Part shown: positions 31,485 through 43,868 of the stretch, piece after piece
Layout of the letters: each line of letters starts with the position of its first letter
How positions within the stretch are numbered: the first letter of the stretch is position 1
Origin: Neurospora tetrasperma FGSC 2508
Taxonomy: Eukaryota > Ascomycota > Sordariomycetes > Sordariales > Sordariaceae
Assembly: GCF_000213175.1 (NCBI RefSeq)
Contig: NW_009799104.1
Coordinates: 3,506,586 to 3,570,585 of the forward strand
Direction: 5' to 3'
DNA length: 64,000 bases
Notes under the pieces: model-generated
The model's input: the letters and a program-made list of their open reading frames with translations, nothing else
Database searches by the model: none
Told to the model about the DNA's origin: nothing
Program-made: the position numbers and the translations under genes

Positions 31485-34400
31485 GGTGATGGTGGTTGAG
31501 GATCCTCGTGGAACTTGAGACTGATGGATCCTGAACGCGGTGCGACGAGTGAACGAGTCTCTCGAGACGGGAAGAATCAAGAGAAACTGGACAGCACCCG
31601 AGGAAGGAGGGAGGGAGGGCAGCCTTCTTATTCTCCTATCACACTACTGTGCCCCAGCTTGGTCTCAGAGAAGGTGCAGTGAGGTCGCACTTGCTCTTGC
31701 CTTGTCTGAAGTGGATTCAACATGGATGCATTGGGCTGGACACGGGAGGTACCTCTACACCATGCACCCGCCCGTTGGGATCCATGGATGGCTCCTACAG
31801 TAGCTCGTACTTGTTGTACGTACTAGGTAGTGTAGTGTAGGGTGCCAAATTGCCGTTCACGGTCTGGTTCGAGTTCTCGGGATTCTGCCAAGGCATTGTT
31901 GGATTGGTGATGGAATCTGGATGGTTGCAATCCCTCTTCTGATAGTGTACAGACTCGGCAGGTGGGAGACTGTCGTGCCTCGGGGTGGTACGTACCATGC
32001 AGTACACAGTAGCTTGGCGGCGGCCGGAATGCAAGACGACGGAGACTGGGCCCGGTATGCCACACTGCTCTGGGCAGGTGGCCGAGGGACCATTTGCTTG
32101 GCACCTCACTTGCCGTTGCTTGGCCGCCGTCTTGGCACAATCCACTCGGGCTTCTCTTGGGCTTCTTTGCACTGTCTTGTCTGTGTCTTGGTCACTATCG
32201 TACAATACTCCCCTAGTACCCTATTCCCTGAATAGCTGCTGGTGTTCGTTTTCGATTATCCAAGACACTCGCTGTTTTCAGAGCAAAATTCTGGCAGTGA
32301 CGTGCAATCAACAAAGGCTTCCATTCCAGTTGCCAAGCCAGCACTCGACTGATGCCTTATCAAAGTTCTATCAGTGCATTGCATCGCCGTGCAGTGTGGT
32401 GGTGGTTCTCGCCATAACAAATCTTTGACTGACTTGCTGTTCTTGTGGTGTGGTTGTATCTGTACGTGATTCACCCAATCACGGCCACCTGATTAGCCTT
32501 TCTCTTTGCCGTTTCCACAGTGCCCAGAAGCGACCACCTCCACCCAACCATGCTTTCTTTTGAGATAGCGGCGCCCTCCACGAATAAGACGCCCAGGGGC
32601 TTTAAACAGGGATTACTTAAACATCATGTGGAGTTGATCAATTGGGGGCACCTCGTGGGGTTTCCCGTTGAGGAAGGTGACTTGATTCCAGATCGCCAGA
32701 TAGGGAGCTGATCCATGTTGTTGCCTCCTCGCTCTTGACCTACCATACATAATCAGCTCGCACTCTTTCTTGGGACTCTTCGCTCCATCGGATGTTCGAT
32801 CGAGTCTTTGTTGTTGATTCCTTATGATGTACATGGCTTGTTGATGATGGTTTGGAATCGCCTCTTTTCCCTGCCGAATATTCCGTCCCTGATACCGTTT
32901 CCATTGTTCGAGAACGATTCTCGAAGAATGAGTGTGGCACACCATATCTCACAAACTCATCCTCGATATTGGAGGCGTGGTGGTGTCGCCAGCATGTTGG
33001 CCCGACACAGCGCCGTGTCGGGGTCGAGGTTCAAATTGGCAAGTGCAAACGTGTGTTATGTCACGCAATACTGGATCCCTCTTGGCATCATCGACTACTT
33101 CAGCTTGGAGCACGCCGTCGGGGACTGGACAGGTTCGGGTATTGCCACCCGAGGTTGACGCCATGAGAGCCATGTCACCTTACATTTAGTAGAGGTAGGT
33201 AGTAGATGGACATGATGCTCAATTATTCGTCAATTCGCGACTCGAAGCGCCACCATCTCTGTCATGTTGCAAGTGATCCAAAGTCGTTCGATGGTTCTGA
33301 TATCAATCCTTCGTCATGCCCGAGAGGCAACGATAAAATAAGGGCATCCCGAGGAAGGATGCTTGGCAAACAGGCGATGGAAGGTGGACGACGTTTTTAT
33401 CCCTGAGGTTACCTGGGCTGAATGGCTTCACTGTTGCCGTGTTTTCCGTTATTCTCTTTCCCATTGCCGCCCAACCTTCCCAGTGGTCAACTTCCTCTTT
33501 CCACTTCGCCTGTCCACCCGCGGTTGCGTTAGCTGCTGTGGGCGATAAGGTTTTCTGGGAGGTCTCCTCAACTGCACACGTGCAACGTGGGACTGCAGGT
33601 TGCAAAGGGGGCAACGTCAAATGAATGGTTGCTACAGTAGAAATATGTCGACTGAACACTTGGCACGAACTTGATCACCCCGCCATGTTACTTAGCTACA
33701 ATGCAAAACGGTTTGTTTGTTAGCTTGGTTCTTCTGATGGGGCAGAACAAGCGCCGGATAAGGGCAACCTAGAGCCCTCATTACCTGGTAGCCTTACTTG
33801 AAAGAAAACAACTCGTTTCGTCCATGGAGTCTCGACAGTCGTTAGGGCTCTTAACGCTACAGTAGTATCTCGACGTCTCCGTCCTCCCGCCCTAAAACAT
33901 CAAGATAACAATTCACAGCATCTATCCGCGAGGATCTCAGCCGCTTTCAAAAGTCTGGTAAGAATCTAGCATTTTTGTACCACACTAGCAAACAAACCAG
34001 GGCTGGATTGTACAGGCAATTGCAACTCGGGAACCACCATCCTTGAGTTATGGTCCGGACAAGACAGATGATGCGCGCGGAAGCAGCCTTATGAGAATGC
34101 CCATGCGTGTGCCCTAAGAGGCGTTCAGAGTGCGATCCGTCTCCCATTCATGCGTTGCATCCGGATGTGACCGTAAGGAACTGCGGTTGCTTCGATCTGT
34201 TCTTCATGGCAAGTCTCTTCCAGTCAGCAATGTGGCGAGAGATTCCGAGTTCGTGATCCGGGAGGGTTTGTGTAAGAGTTCGTTCGTCCTTCTGACCATG
34301 AAAGGGTCTCCGCCTTCTAGCCCAAACGGTCGAGTACCCCGCCTGTTCGTGAAAACCACAGCTTCGAATGGAAACCGGCAGGTGCCCCATGATACTTGAG

Positions 34401-36914
34401 ACATGCGGAAGGCGTACTCGGACTTGGACGCTGTTCAATGGGATCAGCTAGGTCGAACCTTTTTTTCTTCAACGTTGACTGATTTCTTCAAGGCACGAGT
34501 GAGATATCAAATGACACCATCTTCCTCCCGGATACAGTTCTTCAGATCCCAGCAAAATGATTCCTCACCACCTGACGACACATCAACCTCCAAATCTCAC
34601 ATGTAATCCAAATCATACCTATCATGAATAAATAGCCTCCACGTCTGCTCCCAACAACCGTCCGTACACGTTACTAGCTCACCCCGGAAAATGCCTTGAT
34701 CCAGCTTAGCTGCAGTGCTAAAGCACCCCGCATTGTCCACTGCGCCGGGCATTTTCTGCGCGGCGGGCCCAGCCAAAAATTGGCAAGGATTAGGGCTTTT
34801 TAGCGCTGATTGGTCGATTGTGAGCCTCATCACTAACACACCAAGGCGAGTGGAGCCCAAGCCAACGACCACCAACATTTCAGAACACTTCGGTTTAATG
34901 CCGGATTAGGAAGGTGCGTGCAAGTGGTGATATGTATGTATGAGCGGATCACTCAGAGGCTTCCCCGGCCACGGAGGCCTGGACAGGGCTTCCTGAACCA
35001 AGACCTGGGGGACCCAGAACAGTGAACTTCCATGTTGCTCTGTCTAGACCACACAAAGTCGGAATGAGAGCACGTGTTTTCCTTTTCCTGGCTCCCCCAT
35101 AGGAATTCGCGATTTGAAGATCTTGGGAATTCAATAGCCGCGTGTTGGATGGAGACAAGATGGAGAGCAAAAGGCTGGGTAATCCTCGACCTCGACTTCG
35201 GGACAGCAAGAGCGCGAGAGAAAAATAAGAAAGAGAAAAAAACCTTCAACCACCCGATTTACGATCAATTTTTACGCCCCTTTTCCACTTGCACCACTCC
35301 CTTGGAATGTCAAAATGGAGCTCGGAAGACCGAAGAAAGCTGGAACCAATCACTAATACTCCCACGTCCCGACCGTTTGGGACAACGGAGCTGCTTAGAT
35401 AGCGGAAGCACTCTCGGGGGTCCGTGAGATTGATAGGTTGCATTCGGCGATAGCACCAGACGCAGAACCCGGCCATGTTGCCATCGTTGTCATCGTTGTC
35501 CTGCTCATCTGCCTGTCTACCTGGCCAATTTCCCTGCCCAGTTCAACATCACATCGCATCACATCACAACACAACGTGGGACACCAAGTCACCGGGATAT
35601 CAATCGGTTAAATGAGGCAGCAGCATACACACATAGCGATAGGTAACCTCCCTTCTTCTGTTGCGAACTTTCGAATACTTCCAAGCAGCTTCCCGGAGTG
35701 ACGAAGAGTGACCATCCTGCGGTTATCGACGAGCCAGCAAGTAAACCCTAAAGATGAGTAGAGTTTCTGGGGTTGAGCCGATGAGCCGTTTTCGTGGCGA
35801 TGCTCGAAAGCTAACATCCGAGCCTCCAAAAAGAAATATTAACAGGCCCGATCCTACTAGAAATTAGAGATATGAGGCTCTTGCAAAGCACATGGGAAGT
35901 CACTGTGACACTGCTTTTCTGCTTCGCAGTTGTGCAGGGAAAAAAGGAAAAAAGGAAAAAACGAATCGGAAAAAAGAACAAAGAGAAAAAAAAAAAAAAA
36001 AGAAGAAAGGAAAAGAAAGGACAACTTACGGAAGGCACTGGAGTTGCAGAAAACTATGAAGCCCCATCAAACCCAACGCCTGCAACACTGCTTTGCTCTA
36101 CCAACCCTTGGATGGTAGCTCCAACGTCGCTCGAGTGCACCTCAACCTTCTTGCAATCAACGTACCATACCCGTTGAATCAATTCAGCTCAGTCACCACT
36201 AAGCTCCTATACCCACGGTCACCGGGCACACTTTCAGTGCCTGCCTTTTGACCTTCGGTCATCCGTGAGAGAGAACCGGGTAGGTACCTTCGTCAGCAGA
36301 TTCTTTTTTTTATCACAGGAGGAACATGACGGCAAGGGGAACGAGTATCGTATTGCACACCGTACACTTGCCATTTCAGACGCAATTACACGCGAGTACT
36401 CCGGGTTTACGGGGTGAAGTGATTGTGCTTTAGGCTTCCTCCTTTCTCTTCAAAGTTCTTGTTTCGCGACATACAATGCATTTCAAGAGGTAGTAAGTCT
36501 TCATCGGTTAGTCGAGGGATGTCACGCTGAGAGCGTGCCGACCGAAGGACGATAGTTCACTTTTTCAGGAGTCATGGCTACTTGAGGTATCCAGTCCCTT
36601 GGGCAGGAAAGATAGGAAGGGGAGCAAGGGATGAGTAAGAAGCATCGCACTTGTCTCGAAGTTGTGTTTCATTACTTGACTGACAGATGGTCCATCAAGT
36701 CGAATTATCCTCCTATTTTCGGCACTCCAGGTTCAAATCAACATTTGAAAGCTACCTTCGACGGTCATTTCAAGCTAATAATGTATTATGCGCAAGCTAC
36801 TACCTACTGCCTACTATTCAATCTCTTCTCTTTGCAGTCCCGTTCGTATACCTCTACCCATCCATCTCCATCTCCATCACTTCCATCACACCCCTTTCTC
36901 CCATCCCACAAGTA
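31485..36914. other. 5.4 kb gene-poor stretch
   Basis: The longest interval here without a supported gene. Composition is ordinary (not RIP-like). Many frames of 60-150 codons exist on both strands, but none has a domain or a coherent intron model. It includes the peptide transporter's promoter, a purine-rich A tract (35940-36020) and a short palindrome near 32908-32925 (TTCGAGAAC-GATTCTCGAA). A long regulatory region or a non-coding transcript is possible. Confidence 0.45.
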
Positions 36915-38403
36915 TCACGCCCGAGGCGGATCCCCCAAAGGCACATACCTCACCCCAAACAATCTCCTCTTACTAACCTCCCCATCCTCCCCCTTTTGCA
37001 CCAACCACACATGCTGCCCCAGTCCCATCTCATCATCATCAACAGGCACAAACATCCGTCCCGGACTCCTCAACTGATCCACCAGCTCTTTATGAATCTC
37101 CTTCGCCGCCGCCCCCACATGAATCGCATCCCACTTCCCTTCATCCTTATCCTCCCCCATTCTTTCTCCTTGCCCTTCCACTTCCCCCATCGGCGACCGC
37201 TCATCCACGCTCGACTCCCGTCTTCTTCTTGCACTAGTACCACTACCAGCACTACCACTACCGAAGGCAGCGCTTCCATCCGTAGCCGCCGAATCCGACG
37301 TCGTCTCGCGCCACCCCTTCCGCCCATCACCAACACGGAACCGCACCCGGCCTGTCTCCAAAAAGTCGCGGCCTTCAGCGGACTTAGCCATGTTGCGCGC
37401 GCCGAGGTCGCGCAAGGCGGGAATGTGTTCGAGGCCGACGACGGTGCCGCCTTCGGAACCGACGAGCTCGGCGAGCACGTGCGTGAGGTAGCCTGACCCC
37501 GATCCGATGTCGAGGACGCGAGGGGCCGGGCGGGAGGGGGAGGGAAGGAGGGAGGGGAGCAGGTGTTCGATGGCTGTGGCGTGCATGTGGGGGGCGGAGA
37601 TGGTGGCGGCGTGGCCGATGGGTTGGGGGGAGTCGGAGTAGGGGGAGGTGGGGGCGTAGTGGGCTCTGTCGACCTGTTGTTGTTTCTGTTAGTGTGGTGT
37701 GCAGAAGGTGGAGTGTGTTAAGGTAGGAGGGTGATGGATGGGATGGGAGGGGTTGGAAGTGATTATTGGGAGGGATAAAAGGTGAGGACGCAACGAAAGC
37801 TTTGAAATATCCGATCCAAACTACTCGGTAGCTTTATCGTATGCATACCTCCCAACCCTCGCCCCATCATGCAGCTTCAGTCATAAAAGCCCAAAGAAAA
37901 ACAGCGACTCAACCGTAAACCAACACGGGCTGCAGAAGCAGAAAATCAAAGGAAGGAGAAAAACCAACCTTCAAAAAAGCCTCCTTCACCCTCTCCTCCT
38001 TAATCAACCCATTCCTCCACAAATTCTCCACCAGCTCCGCGTTGCTCCCGCCCGACGAGTACCACGCCATGTTGAGGTTACTTTTGAGTGCTGACCACCA
38101 GAGATTCGTCGTTGTAGTGGTACTGAAATTTCTGCTCCGGCTTCTTCCAATAAGCGTAGTAGGCGTAGTAGTAGCAGTAGTAGGCCCAAGGGTAAGGGTA
38201 CTTGCGGTGCAGGAGGTCGAGGGGTTGTTGATGTTGTTGATAGGGAGAAGAAGTGTGTTGGGATAAGTGTTGTTGTTCGGGGACTGATGATATGCGACAG
38301 CGGCAACGGCAGCTGCTGTGGAAGTAAGTAATGTTGACGGTTTCGTCTTGATGGATTTTAGTGGTGCGGATCTTGGTACGGATCGAAGAAAAAGGGATGT
38401 CAT
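36915..38403 (-). CDS. Protein-L-isoaspartate O-methyltransferase
   Basis: Methylates isoaspartyl residues with S-adenosylmethionine for protein repair. Exons 38403-37969 and 37673-36915, joined by a 295-nt intron (donor GTTGGT, acceptor CAACAG). The splice restores VDRAHYAP and ISAPHMHA of the family. Seen: SAM motif I VLDIGSGSGYLTHVLAEL, post-I VVGLEHIPAL, motif II WDAIHVGAAA and motif III GRMFVPV. Two starts are possible. MAWYSSGGSNAELVENL at 38070 is the usual cytosolic start (286 aa). The upstream in-frame ATG at 38403 adds a 111-residue Arg/Ser/Thr-rich, acid-poor leader that looks mitochondrial (397 aa). An unusual Ser/Gly/Glu-rich insertion of about 55 residues (TTSDSAATDG to GEDKDEG) lies between post-I and motif II. 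Confidence 0.9.
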
Positions 38404-39296
38404 TCGTTCAGAGCGAAGAGTTGATAGTTCGGCGCGAGTTCCATGAAGAGGGGCTGGGACGATATAGACGGTGATTAGGAGGTAGGTATGCAAGGTTGGA
38501 GATAAGATAATAAGAGCGGAAGGATAGGTATAATTAGGAAAGACGATGGAAGATTTTACTCGTTCATATGTTGAAGGGAAAGTGGAGTATCAACAAAGTA
38601 TAGACGCGAGGAAATAGCAACGACGACGATCTGTTGTCAAGTGCAAGTGCTTTGGACCTCACCTACTATGTATGATGAAGCATTGACGTTGAACATTAAA
38701 GCGTCTGATGTCAGATCCGGAGGGAGCTGAGCTCCACATATATCTGTGGTTGATTATCAACGTGCCATCCTGCATGGATCATCAGCACATGACTACGACA
38801 CTAACGCTCAATCGAAGCGAAGGAAGGAGAGGGGCAAAGCGTGCGGGGAAGGCCAGTGAATCGCTAAACGTCAACCCGTTGATTATCATCTTATCAGGCT
38901 TGGATTGATAGCAGAGCTTCCAGTTTGGACAGTGTAGACGATAAAGATATTCCGTGAACCGCTGAACATCGTTTTTTCTTCGTCTTCTTCGCCCAACAAA
39001 CCGTGGTCTAGCTCAAGCACAACACCCAAGAACTAGTCATCAATGCAGTATATCAACAGAAAGGAAAGACACGTCCGCCCATTAAAATGCTCTTGTATAG
39101 GAGGAGGGGGAAAAAACAAAGAAAAAGAGTAGGATGACCGTTCGTATGTACGCGTAGTGCTTTGCGTTCCTTTAACAGAGTGTCCCAGAACACATGCCGA
39201 GACAAACATAGACATTGATCCCCATAAAATGACTGTCCATATCCGTACCTCACACACCAGTGGCAAAATCCCAAGCAAGCTTCTCCCCAACCACGT
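38404..39296. other. Intergenic stretch
   Basis: Between the methyltransferase 5' end and the 3' end of the Bsd2-like gene. The last part is probably 3' UTR. No gene is supported. Confidence 0.4.
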
Positions 39297-40493
39297 CTAT
39301 ACCACCCGCTCCGGCGCCTCGCCCGTAGCAATAATCGGAATCCCCAACCCTCTATCCGGGCTCTGCAGCACCAGCATCTCATGCCTCCTGACCTTCATGT
39401 AATCACTAACGCTCTTGATGAGAATGAACCAGCCCACCAACATGAGGATGTACGCCACCCAATCGCTCGAGTCCACCGATCCCCAGTTGTCGCCTCCCCT
39501 GTTGTCGTCCACCGCGCCCGGGTCAAAGTCGTGCGAGTTCGGATCTGGTGGGGCCGTGTACCCATCCCCTTCGGCGCCAGATTCTTGCGTACCCTTCATC
39601 ATGAAGCCAAACTGGATCAACGTGATTCCCAAACCGGCGCGAGATCCGTTTTTGGCGGCGTGAGTAGAGTGGAGCAGGTAGGTGAGCAGGAAACCGACGA
39701 GCTGGAAGGACATGGAAATCATGCCGTTCCAGATGAAGGAGACGATGGAGCCAACGGGCATGCCTTCGATGTAAACGTCGTCGGGTCCGCCGAGGCCGGG
39801 AGCGAGAATGGTGGTTTCCCAGTATGGGGGAGCGGCGTCTGCGGCTGCTTGTTCGTAGGACTGCTACACGTTAGTAAATGTGTCTCAACGCTTGGCGGAC
39901 AAGGGAATACGTACAGGTGGCAACTCCTCCTTCTCGGCGCCATTATTTCGTTCCGGCTTGGCAGTCAAGTTCGAAAAGACACCCTCATTCTGGATACCAC
40001 CACCGTAAACCCTTCCTGACGTTTGCGTCGCTGACCCTCCCGCCGTTGTCGTGTATGATGTGGTTGGTAATTGCGTTGTCTGCCTTTCCGGCCCTGGCCT
40101 CGAACTTCCTCCTGATGTTGTTTCAGTCGATCCCGCTGCCCCGGAGGCCTCCGTCGGCGAAGAGTTCCGTCGCATCAAGCGCTGTCGGTCATCGGCATCA
40201 TCATCGCTGTCGTCATCATCTTCGTCGGCGCCAAAGGCATCGGCAAGGTCGGGATTCACTGGGCGCTGGCTGTTGTGGATGGAGGATGCGCGAGAATGGA
40301 AGGATGGTGGTGGCGAGTTGGGGATCGATGGTCGCGTCATCGAGGTAGGGTTGGTAGGTGTTGGCGTGTCGTCGTGATGGTCGTCATCATCATCGGCGTG
40401 GGCGTTGACCTGATGAGGATTGTTAGATTGATTGGAGTTGAGGTCTGATGGTGATGATGGGCGACAACATACCCTCTCGTAACGGGCCGACAT
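39297..40493 (-). CDS. Bsd2/NDFIP-type Rsp5 ubiquitin-ligase adaptor
   Basis: 359 aa in three exons: 40493-40473, 40409-39915 and 39860-39297; introns are 63 nt (GTATGT...ATCAG with a TCTAAC branch) and 54 nt (GTACGT...GCAG). The family is a Golgi/endosome membrane adaptor that recruits the HECT ligase Rsp5 to metal transporters and misfolded membrane proteins. The second intron falls exactly inside the PPxY motif: exon 2 ends ELPP and exon 3 begins SYEQAAADAAPPYWE. Then come the conserved VGSIVSFIWNGMISMSFQLV region and three hydrophobic segments. The N-terminal 150 residues are acidic and disordered (DDDDDHHDD, DEDDDDSDDDADD). The first intron is in frame without stops, so unspliced translation would insert 21 false residues. 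Confidence 0.9.
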
Positions 40494-41698
40494 GGTGGCG
40501 GATGTCTGCGGATGAGTCGTCGACTGGTGTCTGTCTTTGTCGTGTTTGTTGATATTGACAACTTTTAATGTCGGATGTGGTGTTTTCGGGATTCAAAAAC
40601 CCCTCGCCTGGATCATGCACGGAGATAAGAGATGGACTTTGTTGTTGATGGATAATGATCGGGCAATCAGAATGGAAATGGAGATGGAACACAGTTCGAT
40701 GGTAAGACAAATAATGCCGGATGCTGCCAAGGTTCTCCTACTGACGTCGCCACTGTGTATGCAGGGCACCGCACTAAATCCGGTGGGCTTGCAGGGAGTC
40801 TGTCGCGCGTCGTCGTCTCGGGTGTTCAGGAGTGGAAAAGGAGGAAGCGATACGGCTAGTATGGAGTCAAGGAAGGAGAAAGTGGAACAAGAGAGAGAGA
40901 CTAGAACAAGGAGACAATAGGAGATTGGATTTTTGCTCGTATAATTGAGAGAGCCAAGTCGTTTGTTGTTGTTGTTGTTGCCGTCGTCAAAGAGGATGGC
41001 CGTCGAGTTGAGCAGAGAGGGACAAGGAAGGAAGGGAAAAGTGGTTGAATGAGGAATACGAAAAGGAGTCGAATTGAAGAAATTAGTGAAACAAACCACG
41101 CAACATAGGGTAACGACTACTATGCAAAAAAATGGTGGTCGACAAAATGTCAGTCAGACCTTGCGCGTTGTCCTCAATTACCTCAAGGTTGTTGTAGTCG
41201 GCCAGGCACAAATAGAAGGAGAGAAAAGGCGCTGTTGTGTCGCTGTCACTGTCACTCACTCTCCCCTCACAGTGTCACTCGACGAAACAAGATGGCAGCT
41301 GACCAAGCGGGATTGTGCCAAGAGCCCCAACGGCCAAGTCCCTGAAATGATTGTGCTGAAGCGAGGGACCGTGCTGGACTGCGCCATCCCATCACGGCGC
41401 CAGTGGAAATAGTGCAGTGCGGTGGAATTGCATGGAGCAGCGGAGACAAGCGGAGACAGTTCGTGAACCATTGTGGCTGGCCATTTCCCAAAAGTGTGGC
41501 TTATCAAAGATCTGATCTGTGGCTCAAGCTCCAGTATCAACGTCAGATCGACCGACAGGCCCATCGCTTCCACTTCCGCCGAGTAGTGCCAAGCCCAGAA
41601 TTTCAGAGGGGCCGCGCCGCCGTCAACTTCTATGCGATTGCGACTTTGCGATTGAAACCATCTGTGTCGCCGCCATCACCACAATCACCACAAGCACC
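40494..41698. other. Divergent promoter region
   Basis: 1.2 kb between the Bsd2-like gene (minus) and the Cbp6-like gene (plus), so it holds both promoters. A TTG/CAA trinucleotide run lies near 40962-40979. No gene is supported. Confidence 0.45.
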
Positions 41699-42264
41699 AT
41701 GTCCGCAGCTCTACGAACCGTATGCCAAACCCAATACACCGCAATTTCCACATCGGCATCACTAACACACAGATTGCACCACAGCTCGCCGCAAGGCAAT
41801 ACCAACGCGCCCTCGGCGAATGGCCCCGCGACGCCCTCCGGCCCGAATGCCAGCTCCAAGACGTCCTCTCCAAGCGCCTGCAAAAGAACAACGGCAGCCT
41901 CTTGCCCAACAAGCCGGCCTTTACCAAGTTGACCAAGGAGGCTAAAGAAGAGGCCGAGATCAAGCAGGCAAATGCGCTGATTGGCTTGTTGGAGAATCGG
42001 TACAAGAACAAGGTATGTCTGATTGGCTTAGATATTGGTGAAAAGATAGATGAGGCACAGGCAAATGGATGGAGTAGTTCTATGGGATATGGTGCTAACG
42101 GAACGGGTTGGAAACAGTACCGCATTACTGGCGAGCTTCTCAGGCCCAAGAGTAACCCCAAGTATTATACCGATTTGACCAAGGAGCTTGAGGAGGCGCC
42201 GAACAGGACCTTCCTTGGCAGGATGGCCAAGAGGCTGGGAGGTATCATTCGCTTCCAGTCGTAA
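41699..42264 (+). CDS. Cbp6/UQCC2-like complex III assembly factor
   Basis: 135 aa in three exons: 41699-41719, 41773-42012 and 42118-42264. Introns are 53 nt (GTATGC...CACAG) and 105 nt (GTATGT...AACAG, branch TGCTAAC); the sum is exactly 136 codons. The spliced joint gives ENRYKNKYRITGELLRPKSN, matching the yeast Cbp6 pattern of a short helix, N-x-F/Y-x-N-x-Y, and a K/R-P-x-x-NP-x-YY segment (here PKSNPKYYTDL). The family assists cytochrome b synthesis and early assembly of respiratory complex III at the mitochondrial ribosome exit. The front (RALGEWPRDALRPECQLQ) also fits. The second intron is a multiple of three with no stop, so an unspliced frame reads through. Confidence 0.82.
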
Positions 42265-42687
42265 GATGAGGCTGGAAGGAGAGGAGAGGAGAGGAGGAGT
42301 GTAAGATTACTTCTGTACAAATACTGAATTGCATGTGTGGTTCATGGGCAGGCAGGCGTCTGGAGTCTGGGATACCTAAAAGAAATAAAAGCCTGGTACA
42401 TATGATGGGCTAGAGCAAAGGCTCGTTGCGACCGGTTGCAATGGCATTTGCCGGAAAGGGAAAAAGTTTCACATTTGTCTGTACGTCTTGGGTATATACC
42501 TGTGTCAAACATATATACAGCTTTTGTCTACCTATGCCATTAGGTGCGTTCGTCCTGTCGTCGCTGGTCTCGTGAGTTTCGTCTGTCCGTCTTTCTCTCC
42601 TGGTCCGTCTCTTGTAGTTGTTCCATTGTCTTCATCCATCATTACGTTAAAAAAGACGCCTCAACGCCCTCGCTCGTGACAATCCCA

Positions 42688-43868
42688 TTAGATATACTTT
42701 CTCTCCGGATCGAGCCTGTCAAACAGATCCATGCTCTTCTCGTACATGGTGAACACAATACCACCACTCAAAATCAGTCTCGCCAACCGCGGCAGCGCAC
42801 CGCTCCAGAAAGTCAAAACGCCCTCCTGCTTGAAGATCATGCTGGCGCACCTGAACGAGTTACCGTAAAGCTGCTTGGCCTCGATACTCTGCATTCTCGT
42901 CTTGATCGTATCCAATGGCTGAGTGACGTAGACGGTGATCAGACCCGCGATACCGCCCATGGCGAAGGTTCCAACAGCACCGAGCTTCTCCCCGGGCGCC
43001 GTGTAGCTTTCGGCCAGCTGCTTGAGGGCGGTATAAGTTGAGAAACGGGTGGCGCTGTTGGCGGCTTGTCGCGCGGTGGTGGGGACGAAACCCTGGAAGA
43101 AACCGCGAATGCCGCGCTCGCGGTAGATGACAGGGACGGCGTCGAGGAAGCCGCGGAGACGAGGCTTGGCGGACTTGCGGTCGTCGATGCTGTTGGTAAT
43201 TTTTTGTCAGCGACGAGCGGACCTAGAATGGAGACTTGACGGTGACTCGACTTACAGCGTGGTCTTGATGCTCTCGGTTGGCGTCACGGCCAGCAGTGAC
43301 TCAGTCACACCGGCACCAAAACCGGCGAGGACGGTGCCTGGCCCAGAGAGCTTGCCGTTGGAATCGGAGAGGAGCTTCTTGTACTGGTCAAAGGCGACGA
43401 ATCCTGTCCCATATCTTGTTTAGCGGTTGTTTTTTTGGTCTCTTGATGTGTCTGGGAACCGTACGAATGCCCGCCTTGAGGGAGTTGCCGATAATCAGAG
43501 TTGTGCAGCCGGCATACCATTGCGCACCAAAGGGCGGCCATGGGAGCTTCTGACCCTCGGCTAACCTGCGGTTGAGCTGGGTGCGAGTCTTGGCGACTGT
43601 CGCGAACAGTTAGACAATTGGATGTTTGTCGCGATGGACTAGTCGTCGGGTCGATGGTTACGTACATTCGGCGGGATATGTGATGGCTGTTTGATTGTTG
43701 TTAGCGCTATGCGACCGCAGTTTTGCTGGCAGTGCGTGACTCGGATGAAGACTCACCAATCTCGACGGCGCCGGCAGTCGCACCAGCGAGAATGGAACGA
43801 AGGGCACTGGGGCCCTTGACGGCTGGGTGAGCCCGGGCATTATCGTCCTTTGTGGCGGCAGAGGACAT
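42688..43868 (-). CDS. ctp: Mitochondrial citrate/tricarboxylate carrier
   Basis: 304 aa in five exons: 43868-43757, 43686-43666 (21 nt), 43596-43465, 43403-43256 and 43189-42688. All four introns are 61-70 nt with GT-AG ends, and the joined length is exactly 305 codons. A solute carrier family 25 protein with three repeats: the carrier motifs are PAEFAKTR, PTESIKTTL and PLDTIKTRM, each starting a repeat. FVAFDQYKKLL and ARQAANSATRF are characteristic of the citrate (CTP) subfamily. It exchanges citrate for malate across the inner membrane and so feeds cytosolic acetyl-CoA production. No presequence, as usual for carriers. The 7-codon second exon is supported because it supplies exactly the first motif. 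Confidence 0.94.

Noticed and set aside
35940-36020. A-rich purine tract as a possible retroposon poly-A tail
   Set aside because: No target duplication or reverse-transcriptase-like sequence found beside it; looks like simple low complexity.
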